38,228 nt of DNA from Coriobacteriia bacterium (GTDB lineage: Bacteria > Actinomycetota > Coriobacteriia > Coriobacteriales > UBA8131). Of this stretch, positions 25,515 through 33,227 are shown one piece after another. The DNA is taken from contig WRNE01000016.1 of assembly GCA_009776725.1 (NCBI GenBank), forward strand, positions 1 through 38,228, written 5' to 3'. The position numbers were made by a program, and so were the translations under genes. Each line of letters starts with the position of its first letter. Position 1 is the stretch's first letter. The notes beneath the pieces were generated by a model, which saw only the letters and a list, made by a program, of their open reading frames with translations, ran no database searches and was not told where the DNA came from.

Positions 25515-26670
25515 TTAAACAACCAAGTAATAGCCTGGCTTCCCCTTGAGGTACCAACAACGCTTGGGGCATCTGCATATGCCAGTAGAAACCCAACATG
25601 TGGAGAAACCCGTACAGGGCGTGTACCCGCATGTGACGATGGTTCTGCCAGATGGCCTTAAGCGCCTCTATAAGGAATCAAGTGCAAGCAGCAGGTTGTC
25701 TTCTGTTTTCTTGTACCAAACTGCCCAGGGAGAGCTGTTGTAGATAAGCCTGACTTCTGCGAATTCGTTCCCGGACGCCAACTCGCCGTTTACGTACCAT
25801 GTCGGCAAAGACATCCCGGACTCGTCGATCTGGATGTCGTTGAAGTCCTCGGTGGCCAGATAGACGATGTAATCGTTTAAGTAGCGGGGAAGCCCGTCTA
25901 GATAGTCAGGAAATCTAAGCCTGCAATACGAGTGCGTACGGCCTCCACTTGTTACGAACATACCGTTTTCCTTCAGCTCCCCGAAGGACCTAGGTTGGAA
26001 CTCGTATGACGATAACACGCCTTGCTCGTTGTAGTACTTCATTATCAATGAAAAGATCACATAGTTTAACTCGGTACACCAAACGGCCAAGACCAGCTCT
26101 GGCTCTCCGTCAACATCGAGATCAACCATAGTAAACGCAGAAACAGTGAGTGTCATTTCATGGCCTTCGTTATACTTGAAAAACTCCGCACTCCTGTTCC
26201 GCAGATAGCCTTCAAGGGTAAAACTTCTCCCGTTGTAGGGAGATACAAAGCTTGCACCCTCTAGCAGCACGCCAGCAAAGGCGCTTTTGGCAGACTCGTA
26301 GGTGGCCGGCAGCGCTGATCCCACACTATCTACGATGCCCGCTTCGCCTTCGCAGTCAGCAAAGGCCTTGTTTGCGCCTTGTGAGCCTGCTGTCTGGCCG
26401 CTGCCCCTCCCAAACGAGTACAGTCCGAACGACAGAGCCAAGACAAGAGTTGAAACCAAGGTTAGCCTTAGTATGTGTTTAGGCCTCATCCCTCCTCCTT
26501 CCTATTTATTAATTGAATTACCAGCATAAAGAGCCATAGCTTATAGAAACGGTTTATTGACTCGCTCCCACTTTGCTCTTTCCCTAATAGACCCATAAAG
26601 TCGGAACAATTTGAGTATGTCTGAAAGCTGACACAAAAAGCTGCCTGTCACTATAAAAACCACTTTTTGC
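25515..26670. repeat. Duplicated unit, copy A
   Basis: Gene, 3' flank and 5' leader of the 273-residue secreted protein correspond to those at about 27960-29080. The ends are about 90-97 % identical by eye, including an identical 46-bp block (26515-26560 equals 28920-28965). The central part of the gene does not align at DNA level. Borders are approximate. Confidence 0.75.
25668..26489 (-). CDS. Secreted/membrane-anchored protein with Ca-binding-type loop, paralogue A
   Basis: A 273-residue exported protein of unknown function. An N-terminal hydrophobic signal or anchor (about residues 8-27) is followed by a linker beginning around SFGRGSGQTAGSQGANKAF. In the centre, DLDVDGEPELVLAV is the DxDxDG-type calcium-binding loop common in secreted proteins of gut Gram-positives. 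LKENGMFVTSGGRTHSYC follows, and the C-terminus is nearly identical to paralogue B. GGAAGGAGG precedes the ATG. The N- and C-terminal parts match B closely (28094-28894) whereas residues about 75-165 differ strongly. Confidence 0.8.
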   Translation of the reverse strand: MRPKHILRLTLVSTLVLALSFGLYSFGRGSGQTAGSQGANKAFADCEGEAGIVDSVGSALPATYESAKSAFAGVLLEGASFVSPYNGRSFTLEGYLRNRSAEFFKYNEGHEMTLTVSAFTMVDLDVDGEPELVLAVWCTELNYVIFSLIMKYYNEQGVLSSYEFQPRSFGELKENGMFVTSGGRTHSYCRLRFPDYLDGLPRYLNDYIVYLATEDFNDIQIDESGMSLPTWYVNGELASGNEFAEVRLIYNSSPWAVWYKKTEDNLLLALDSL

Positions 26671-26993
26671 TAATTTATTATACATTTAATAGGCACTATG
26701 TCTTGTCTAGCAAGGCGCTATTCATAACAGTATGAATGTTTTACGCAACCTTTGATTTTCAAGATCACTTTCATCTATTGAAACTCGTCAAAGATCGCGA
26801 AGCATTTGTCCCTAGCTTAGTGATAAATCACTCAACTTCTACGAGTTTTATCGTTTACATTTATTAATAGGTTAGATGATGTAGGGTAACATGCCTGCAG
26901 CTCACGGTGGTGCCGCAGCTATGCATGCCCTATCTAGAGCAGGATCTTGATACCTACAGGCTGCCTAAAGTCTCAAGGATGTAAAATCCACGG
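26490..26993. other. Non-coding spacer with the conserved leader of paralogue A
   Basis: Positions 26490 to about 26670 match the leader of paralogue B and probably hold the shared promoter. The rest, to 26993, is AT-rich with no recognisable gene. A small GC-rich imperfect hairpin lies around 26900-26935. Confidence 0.55.
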
Positions 26994-27785
26994 CTAGTCC
27001 AGCGAGACGCGCTTTACGTAAATCTCGTTCTCGCGTTCCGACAGCACTATCAGGGGGTTGCCTTCAGTATCGTACAAAGCCAGGTCTGTCGGCTCTGAGT
27101 CGAGGATAAAAACATACCCTATATAAGGCTCTTTGCTTGCAACCGGCACCTGCATCGAGCCGGTCTTAGTCTCAGCAACCAGGTAGCTGCGGCCAGTCAA
27201 GTCGATCGTTCCGTCGCTTGGCATATCCCAGTGGCTGTTAGACACGGCACCGCAGACGACATAAGCATCGCCTGTCTTGATGATGGAGACACTGAACCCA
27301 GGGCTGAGTGGCGTCATGGCATTATGAACCAAAGACAACTTGCTGCCGTTGCCAACCACATCGACCCTATACACAAGAAAGCCATAGTCTCCTAGATAGT
27401 CACCGAAAGACCTGGCAACAGCCCACACTTGGCCACCCCTTATAGAGACTACAACCTGGACGTCCCAAGGCCTGTCCCGTGCCCCTCCGATATAGTGAGC
27501 GGTTACGTTCTGCACTGCCTCGACCAGCAGAGCCAGATAGCTGTCATCGGGCAGTGGCGTGCCTGGCGGCTGAACGTAATACAGGTCTGCTGGAACCGTC
27601 AAGTCTGTGCCAAGAAATAACAAGGCATCCTCGTCCTTGGCATCTTCAGCAGCATTGGCCAACCTGTCTGGATTTTGGCCGCTTGGCACCTTGGGCAAGG
27701 ATGTGTCTTCATTGCTTGCGCACCCCATGACCTGGACTGCTGCTAAAACTAGTATGAGCAATAGACGACAATAAAAGCGTCTCAT
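26994..27785 (-). CDS. Lipoprotein of unknown function
   Basis: 263 residues with a type II signal peptide: positively charged MRRFYCR, a hydrophobic core and the lipobox VMGC with Cys near residue 22, so it is anchored on the outer face of the membrane. The mature part begins with a polar linker, then a beta-rich domain with repeated strands such as VVVSIRGGQVWAVARSF and YVVCGAVSN. No family was recognised. AGGGGAG lies about 10 nt before the ATG. It lies between the two paralogous secreted genes, all on the minus strand. Confidence 0.75.
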   Translation of the reverse strand: MRRFYCRLLLILVLAAVQVMGCASNEDTSLPKVPSGQNPDRLANAAEDAKDEDALLFLGTDLTVPADLYYVQPPGTPLPDDSYLALLVEAVQNVTAHYIGGARDRPWDVQVVVSIRGGQVWAVARSFGDYLGDYGFLVYRVDVVGNGSKLSLVHNAMTPLSPGFSVSIIKTGDAYVVCGAVSNSHWDMPSDGTIDLTGRSYLVAETKTGSMQVPVASKEPYIGYVFILDSEPTDLALYDTEGNPLIVLSERENEIYVKRVSLD

Positions 27786-28093
27786 GTTAAGTGCACTCCC
27801 CTAGTAACCCTCTTGCTAGTGCTGCTTGCTGGATTACGTCAGAACCATCCGAGCCGTATAACGAGTATACCTATCATCTACCTCACGAAGCATTGGTAGC
27901 GCCATTGAGGCTGCAACCCTTCAACTAAAGGTCGTAGGTTAATAAACCAACCAACAGCACCGGATGTCCCGTTGAAGTACCGACAGCGCTAGGTGCATTT
28001 CATATGCCGGTAGAGACCCAACATGTGGAGAAGCCCGCGTAGGGCTTCTCCACATGATATGTTACTGCCGTCAAGCAGGCTCAAGCGCCTTTA
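27786..28093. other. Spacer holding the 3' flank of paralogue B
   Basis: 308 nt. From about 27960 the sequence matches the 3' flank of paralogue A. It contains the perfect stem-loop at 28022-28056. Upstream, at 27786-27960, I see only the presumptive promoter region of the lipoprotein gene. Confidence 0.55.
28022..28056. repeat. Perfect stem-loop made of two inverted TTCTCCACA motifs
   Basis: CATGTGGAGAAGCCC (28022-28036), loop GCGTA, GGGCTTCTCCACATG (28042-28056): a 15-bp perfect stem 38 nt after the stop of paralogue B. No T tract follows on the minus strand. It could act as a transcript end or stabiliser, and it presents two copies of the overrepresented 9-mer. The equivalent place in copy A (25597-25611) keeps only the left arm, CATGTGGAGAAACCC. 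Confidence 0.9.
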
Positions 28094-28894
28094 TTAGGAA
28101 TCAAGCACAAGCAGCAGGTTGTCCTCTGTGTACTCGTGCCAAGCTGCCGAGGGAGAGCTGTTGTAAATAAGCCTGACTTCTGCGAAATCGTTCCCGGACG
28201 CCAACTCACCGTTTACGTACCATGTCGGCAAAGACATCCCGGACTCGTCGATCTGGATGTCGTTGAAGTCCTCGGTGGCCAGACGGACTATACAGTCTAC
28301 ACTGTCGCGGGGCAGCTCCTCGGAATAGCCAGGAAAGTAAAACCTGCAATACGAGTGCGTGTGGCCGCCGCTCGAGCTGAACATGCCGTTTTCCTTCAGC
28401 CCATTGAAGCATCGGTCCGACAGCATGATCATCGACACGAGCCCGTCTTTGGCACTGTAGTGTAAAAGCAGATAACAGACCGCTGTGCCCTGCTCGTTTG
28501 CCTGTAGCTCAAGCGCGACTTCTGGGATCCCGTCCCCGTCGATGTCGCTGGTGGCGAACACTGTGGCCACAGCCACATCGCTTAGCGACCGCAAAATATC
28601 GTCTAGGGTGTAAAAGACAGAGGCGTCATCGTAGGGGTAATACGGGCAGTAGGCCAAAGCGCCGTCTAGCAGCACCGCAGCAAAGGCGCTTTTGGCAGAC
28701 TCGTAGGTGGCCGGCAGCGCCGACCCCACACCGTCTACGATGCCCGCTTCGCCTTCGCTGTCAGCAAAGGCCTTATTTGCGCCTTGTGAGCCTGCCGACG
28801 GGCTAGTGCCCCTCCCAAACGAGTACAGTCCAAGCGACAGGACTAATACAAGAGTTGAAACCAAGGTTAGCCTTAGTATGTGTTTAGGCCTCAT
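28094..28894 (-). CDS. Secreted/membrane-anchored protein with Ca-binding-type loop, paralogue B
   Basis: A 266-residue paralogue of the 25668-26489 gene. It shares the MRPKHILRLTLVSTLVL signal/anchor, the linker SAGSQGANKAFAD and an almost identical C-terminus (LATEDFNDIQIDESGMSLP). The central region differs and has the EF-hand-like SDIDGDGIPEVAL. Function is unknown; probably a surface or secreted Ca2+-stabilised domain. The start is set at the ATG at 28894, matching paralogue A and preceded by GGAAGGAG. The in-frame extension to 28942 lies in the conserved leader and is rejected. Confidence 0.82.
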   Translation of the reverse strand: MRPKHILRLTLVSTLVLVLSLGLYSFGRGTSPSAGSQGANKAFADSEGEAGIVDGVGSALPATYESAKSAFAAVLLDGALAYCPYYPYDDASVFYTLDDILRSLSDVAVATVFATSDIDGDGIPEVALELQANEQGTAVCYLLLHYSAKDGLVSMIMLSDRCFNGLKENGMFSSSGGHTHSYCRFYFPGYSEELPRDSVDCIVRLATEDFNDIQIDESGMSLPTWYVNGELASGNDFAEVRLIYNSSPSAAWHEYTEDNLLLVLDS

Positions 28895-29222
28895 CCCTTC
28901 TCCTTCCAATTTATTATTTGAATTACCAGCATAAAGAGCCATAGCTTATAGAAACGGTTTATTGACCCGCTCCCACTCTGCTCTTTCCCCAATAGACCCA
29001 TAAAGTCGGAACACTTTTGAGTATGTATGAATACTAACACTGAAAGCTGGCTGTGACCAGACAAGCCCACTTGTGAAGAGCGCAGTGTCATGCAAGGTAT
29101 TGTTTGTTATTGGACAACATATGTGTTATTTTATATATATGGTTCAACGCTGGACAAGCATAAGCTAATAAGCGATAAATTTAATAGTTATAGTAAATGA
29201 ATCGATAAGTCTGAGGTTTAAT
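28895..29222. promoter_or_regulatory. Divergent spacer with conserved leader of paralogue B
   Basis: 28895 to about 29080 matches the leader of paralogue A, including the identical 46-bp block 28920-28965. The remaining part carries the likely promoter of the next plus-strand gene. Confidence 0.55.
29111..29139 (+). promoter_or_regulatory. Likely promoter of the 155-residue secreted protein gene
   Basis: TGGACA (29111-29116, 5/6), a 17-nt spacer and TATATA (29134-29139, 4/6), about 80 nt upstream of the start codon. Prediction by eye. Confidence 0.4.
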
Positions 29223-29690
29223 ATGTTTAAGAGCAAGTTCTTTACCTTCAAGCTGATGTTGTGTGCCAGTCTTGCACTCTCTTTACTACTCTGCCTGCCT
29301 TTAAGTGCTTCAGCAGATAATCGCTATATCAATCTGTTAAAAGAAAGCAGCCAGACCGAACAAACAGACTACTATTTCTATACAAACGAAGGCTGCCTGG
29401 TCTTATGCGATGCCAATGACACGTCAATTGATATAGCTATTCGTGTTTTCCTGCAACTCACTGGCGTTCCAGTGAGCCTAGAGTTTAGCAGGGACAATGA
29501 AGACAATAGCTTGTATTGTTGCGATCCAAGCACGATGCTCATTACGACAAAGTATGTTGAGTCACATGATTATGATGTTCCCCTGCCCAGTCAATGTACG
29601 TATCTTAGGTACAAGATACGCTATTGCACAAATTGCGGGACAATTTGGGAAAACTCCTATGTTGGAGCTTACGAGCATACACATTATTAG
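29223..29690 (+). CDS. Small secreted cysteine-containing protein
   Basis: 155 residues with a clear Sec signal peptide (hydrophobic LCASLALSLLLCLPL, likely cleavage after SASA near residue 31). The mature protein has a CC pair (YCCD) and a C-terminal YCTNCGTIW with YEHTHY. This resembles half of a zinc ribbon and could bind a metal or form disulphides. No family was recognised. GAGG lies 6 nt before the ATG. It is divergent from paralogue B, and its AT-rich composition matches the surrounding accessory stretch. Confidence 0.72.
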   Translation: MFKSKFFTFKLMLCASLALSLLLCLPLSASADNRYINLLKESSQTEQTDYYFYTNEGCLVLCDANDTSIDIAIRVFLQLTGVPVSLEFSRDNEDNSLYCCDPSTMLITTKYVESHDYDVPLPSQCTYLRYKIRYCTNCGTIWENSYVGAYEHTHY

Positions 29691-30077
29691 TTACTAGTTT
29701 CACGAGAGTTTTTTCTTGCCATATCTGCTGGTACATGGTCAGCTGAGGTTACAAGCAGATTTATAAAACGGTTTTGATTCTGGTATAGCACATATAAAAC
29801 GCAAGTGAGCCTATTGGAGTGCCCCCTCCATATGACAATGATCGACCAATGGTACATTTGTTCTTATGCAAGGTTGATGTGATTATTGGTATGTCTTGAT
29901 ATATAGTTATATTATGCTTTCTCTTGGATAGATTCTAGGACAACAGCGGTTGATATCTTTTCTTAGAGAGTTTGCTGATGTTCGTGCGGTTGGAACGGGG
30001 TTGTTAAAGCAGAAGGCGGTATTTCTACTACCGCCTTCTTCATGTGAACCCATAAATCTTTGTATAGGTTTATGCTG
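29691..30077. other. Convergent non-coding spacer
   Basis: 387 nt of AT-rich sequence with no convincing open frame. Its only recognisable element is the hairpin at 30011-30039. Confidence 0.5.
30011..30039 (-). terminator. Terminator hairpin of the 271-residue lipoprotein gene
   Basis: AGAAGGCGGTA (30011-30021) and TACCGCCTTCT (30029-30039) form an 11-bp perfect stem with a 7-nt loop, 38 nt beyond the lipoprotein stop. The U tract on the minus strand is short, so termination may be bidirectional or partial. Confidence 0.7.
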
Positions 30078-30893
30078 TTAGATTATTCCTTGTTTCACTT
30101 CAAAAACACCGTCTAGCATGCCGTTGCCAAGCTCTATCGGATAGTAGACATCGACAAAACGCTCGGCATATATCATATAGAACGGTGAATAACCAATAGT
30201 GTATCCATCCTGCAAATAACCCCATGAATTATACATAATTGGATAAAACTCAATCCATCCTGTGTATCCTGGAGAGATAACGCAGGATATCGTCTGTGAA
30301 AATGTATATGACCCAATAAATGGATAGCCTGTTATCGACTGTAGTGTGTTTTTATCACCAGCCGAAAGACTAATACTTGCTGTTGCCCCCTGCGTTTTTG
30401 AAGCATATACGCTGTAGGCCACTGGGTTCGTTGTGCTGTTCATAACGTAGTTCGATATTCTAGTTTTTTGTGAAGTCTTATGATAACTGGCTATGCTGCC
30501 TCTTTGCGAATACCACGTAAATGAATCACCGCCCCTAGTAGGTGGCGCAGCAGGCTTGTCGCTTGTGCTAAGTAAGAAGTTCTCGGCTTTCTGCATCTCT
30601 GCAGCATAATTAGCTTCTAGTTCGTCGAGATATAAAATGTATGTTTGTCGTGTCATTTCGACAGGACCGTTTTCAGTCATACGGTATGCTTTTATAACCA
30701 TAGTACCGTCTGGGTATACCGCAAGACAGTTCTTAGATTCTGATATTACAGGTATCAAGTCTCGACTAGTGCCTGTGTAGGCATCACTTTCAGTTACACT
30801 GCTGTTAAAAGCAACTAAACTCGAAGTACATGCAGTCATCACAAATACAAGCGCTAGTAGAACCAACAACCAACGTCTTGGCGCTTTGACCAA
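30078..30893 (-). CDS. Lipoprotein of unknown function
   Basis: 271 residues with a type II signal: charged MVKAPRRW, a hydrophobic core and lipobox VMTAC with Cys near residue 22. The mature part includes a loop with TRGGDSFTWYSQRGS and a beta-rich C-terminal half rich in Tyr, Ser and Gly (TGYPFIGSYTFSQT, GWIEFYPIMYNSW). No family was recognised; binding or surface roles are possible. The start codon is TTG at 30893, supported by GGAGG 7 nt upstream. Confidence 0.75.
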   Translation of the reverse strand: MVKAPRRWLLVLLALVFVMTACTSSLVAFNSSVTESDAYTGTSRDLIPVISESKNCLAVYPDGTMVIKAYRMTENGPVEMTRQTYILYLDELEANYAAEMQKAENFLLSTSDKPAAPPTRGGDSFTWYSQRGSIASYHKTSQKTRISNYVMNSTTNPVAYSVYASKTQGATASISLSAGDKNTLQSITGYPFIGSYTFSQTISCVISPGYTGWIEFYPIMYNSWGYLQDGYTIGYSPFYMIYAERFVDVYYPIELGNGMLDGVFEVKQGII

Positions 30894-31264
30894 AACCCCT
30901 CCTCCAATTTCAACGATATTTGACCTTAGTCACATAACTGACCTCTGTTATAACCCTTATTATTCTAAAACAATTAGCCTGGCTCATGATCGCACAGGTT
31001 AAATACCTAGTTATAAGCCAAAGTCGAATCAGCCTGATCAATAGCTCTATGTTAAAACTTATATAACCCGCCTTCAACATAACAGAGCAACCGAAAACGT
31101 AAACCTGTCTCATAATCTGTAACTAATCGAATCTAAGAAGCGAGTACTTCTCCCCATGAGCAGTATATCCAGTAATCTGAGTATTAGCTTTCAAAACGTT
31201 TTTTGGCATTGCTTTCTTAGCATATTAGTTAATATTTAGCCATAGACAGGCAACCAAGCTGCTA
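30894..31264. other. Non-coding spacer
   Basis: 371 nt of AT-rich sequence between two minus-strand genes. A 67-codon open frame on the minus strand (30910-31113) has no ribosome site or family-like features. Nothing else was recognised. Confidence 0.45.
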
Positions 31265-31549
31265 TCAAGGGTTTAATATAGCAAGTGTGCCTGGGTTCAG
31301 GATAAAGTCAGCTAAACTAAGCACAAATAATAAACATATAAAAGCAACCAACCATACCGAATGGCTTTGCTTGTCAAGCTTATAAGTTGCCAGTATAACT
31401 GCCATACCAAATACTGCGCACAAACTGCTTAACCATCCTGCAACCGCAGCATCTACAGTGCGAAAAACAAGCCTGTCAAACAGCAAGAAAAACACTGGAA
31501 ACAGATTACGGATCATTACCAGAAGCTTTGTATATGTGGAGTCAGTCAT
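31265..31549 (-). CDS. Small membrane protein
   Basis: 94 residues with three predicted hydrophobic segments (around LFPVFFLLFDRLVF, AGWLSSLCAVFGMAVILA and WLVAFICLLFVLSLADFIL). No family was recognised. AGGAG lies 12 nt upstream of the ATG, somewhat far. It could be a small integral membrane component or a remnant of a larger permease; its own start and stop and the even hydrophobic pattern favour a real small gene. Confidence 0.6.
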   Translation of the reverse strand: MTDSTYTKLLVMIRNLFPVFFLLFDRLVFRTVDAAVAGWLSSLCAVFGMAVILATYKLDKQSHSVWLVAFICLLFVLSLADFILNPGTLAILNP

Positions 31550-31988
31550 AACCGCTTGGATCTCCTAAGTTGCTTCAGAAAATATAATTTCTAGTTAATC
31601 GCGAACTTATATTAGCATACGAAAAGCGACTATGTCTCACGAACGTTTAATAGCTGAGACACATAAATAAAAAATGCCTGTAGTTCTATAGCAACTATCT
31701 AAAGTTGTTTGCCGTCCTTACCGCTATATGTGGCCAAATTGCCTTTCTATTATCAAGATTAGCGATAACTAATTGTTGCATAATGTATTAGTTATACGAC
31801 AATGTGAGGCATTTGCTACAACGGGCCGGACCAGCCATGTTCCACGACAGACGCGTTACAAGAGCGGGCGGACCTAACTGGTAGAGAGTTGACTGGACTA
31901 AATAAGTTGAGGGAGGACAATTTAGCAATGCTTATTTCTAGTGATCTGCTGACAGCTCGGGCTTCAGCTTGATATACAAAGGGCAAGA
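31550..31988. other. Non-coding spacer with possible leader peptide
   Basis: 439 nt. It contains a 9-bp inverted repeat ATAACTAAT (31765-31773) / ATTAGTTAT (31787-31795). It also holds a 14-codon open frame (31928-31972, MLISSDLLTARASA) that follows GGGAGG and ends 16 nt before the next gene. Otherwise nothing was recognised. Confidence 0.4.
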
Positions 31989-33179
31989 ATGATGATTTCC
32001 ACGACTCGAAGTAAGCCTATTATCAGCAACAGAAGCATAAATCGGTTCGTTATATGCTTGATGATTGTCTCATTGGCAACCGGGTCTTTTTCTTGCTCGC
32101 CATCTACTGACACCTTACCTTATGAGCGCGGGCACATCATAACACCATACAACCCAGATTATTCAATTGCTATTGTAAAGACAACTGACATCAAGCGAAC
32201 ATCCTATATCGAGTTCTATGATACCGACCTTGCCTTGGTCAACGTTATAAGGTACCCGTATGCACAGCTAATAAACGAAATCCAGCAAAATACTGTGTCG
32301 GGTGGCAGGCTTTGGCTTATTCCCCAAGGTCTGCAGGGCTTTCAAAATGACAAGAAGGCTATTTCACTAGACATTGGCACGGGAGCGATAAATGAGTTTC
32401 GTATTGACCAGGTTTCGATAAATTGCATAGTTGCTGGCGATTATTATGCTTATGCTTCTAGCAATCTCAATTTCTCAGGTTATATCAGTAGGGTTGATAT
32501 TGAAAGTGGCGGGGTACAGTACCTTCAAAGGGAAGGCTACTTCCCTCGGGATATGATATTGGCAAACGATGTACTCTATGTCTTGTGGCTGCCGTTTGGT
32601 CAAGATGTTGATGATGATGCATATATCATAAGTTATGATGCTAATCTGAATGTAATCAATGAGATTAATCTAAGCTCCAAAGGTGTGATGGCACCAATGC
32701 GTTTTACACAGGTATCAAGCAACGGCTTGTTCTTTTTCGAATCACACAGACCAGCGCAAACACGCAGTTCAGAGGAGCCAGTTGAGGTCTTTTCATACTC
32801 GATAGACGATGACAGCGTCAGTCCATTTTTAACTTCTGACCGCAATTCAATCAGTGGCACTATCGTGCATAAAGACATGCTATTTGTCTTCAGCTCCCTT
32901 AGTAGAACGGACAGTTATGGCGATATTGATATTTACAGTACAAAGACTGGCGAGCTGCTTGCATCGAAGAGTGTGAACTATAGGCCGACTAACGGTGTTG
33001 TAGTTGACGATTGCTTATATGTTATTTCTGGGAGGTGGGATGGCGTTCTAGCAAAATATGCTATAAGCGACGGCATGCTCGTCGAGCTGGGCAGGGTGGA
33101 CCTCTATATGAATGGGTCTCCTGCCAGCCCGAACCAATACTATCCCAGTGTCATATTTAGCAATACCATAAACCGATAA
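31989..33179 (+). CDS. Lipoprotein with predicted beta-propeller-like repeats
   Basis: 396 residues. The signal peptide is long and basic before the hydrophobic core (FVICLMIVSLATG), with lipobox SFSC near residue 36. The mature part contains repeated strands alternating with short turns (YISRVDIESGGVQYL, YIISYDANLNVINEINL, IDIYSTKTGELLASKSV, LAKYAISDGMLVELGRV). This pattern is like quinoprotein/WD-type propellers. Function is unknown; ligand or protein binding at the cell surface is a guess. AAAGGG precedes the first of two ATG codons. Confidence 0.75.
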   Translation: MMISTTRSKPIISNRSINRFVICLMIVSLATGSFSCSPSTDTLPYERGHIITPYNPDYSIAIVKTTDIKRTSYIEFYDTDLALVNVIRYPYAQLINEIQQNTVSGGRLWLIPQGLQGFQNDKKAISLDIGTGAINEFRIDQVSINCIVAGDYYAYASSNLNFSGYISRVDIESGGVQYLQREGYFPRDMILANDVLYVLWLPFGQDVDDDAYIISYDANLNVINEINLSSKGVMAPMRFTQVSSNGLFFFESHRPAQTRSSEEPVEVFSYSIDDDSVSPFLTSDRNSISGTIVHKDMLFVFSSLSRTDSYGDIDIYSTKTGELLASKSVNYRPTNGVVVDDCLYVISGRWDGVLAKYAISDGMLVELGRVDLYMNGSPASPNQYYPSVIFSNTINR

Positions 33180-33227
33180 GATCACTTTCTTAGTGTTTGC
33201 GCTTAAAAGCTGTTATTAGCGGCTGCC

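Larger units (their letters stand above)
24788..25667. other. Long non-coding stretch after the IS30 element
   Basis: About 880 nt without a credible gene: short open frames here lack ribosome sites and family resemblance. It contains the perfect inverted repeat at 25040-25120 and the near-perfect palindrome at 25366-25400 (listed separately). From about 25515 it becomes the 3' flank of the duplicated secreted-protein unit, including a TTCTCCACA motif at 25599-25607 (minus). Confidence 0.6.
27960..29080. repeat. Duplicated unit, copy B
   Basis: Second copy of the unit described at 25515-26670, in the same orientation and about 1.3 kb away, with the unrelated lipoprotein gene in between. Direct orientation means homologous recombination could delete the intervening gene. 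Borders are approximate. Confidence 0.75.

Noticed and set aside
28022..28056. Standard Rho-independent terminator at the TTCTCCACA hairpin
   Set aside because: The stem is strong, but no U tract follows on either strand, so it is listed as a repeat and not as a typical terminator.
30910..31113. 67-codon minus-strand open frame upstream of the 271-residue lipoprotein gene
   Set aside because: Irregular composition, no ribosome site, and it occupies the expected promoter region.
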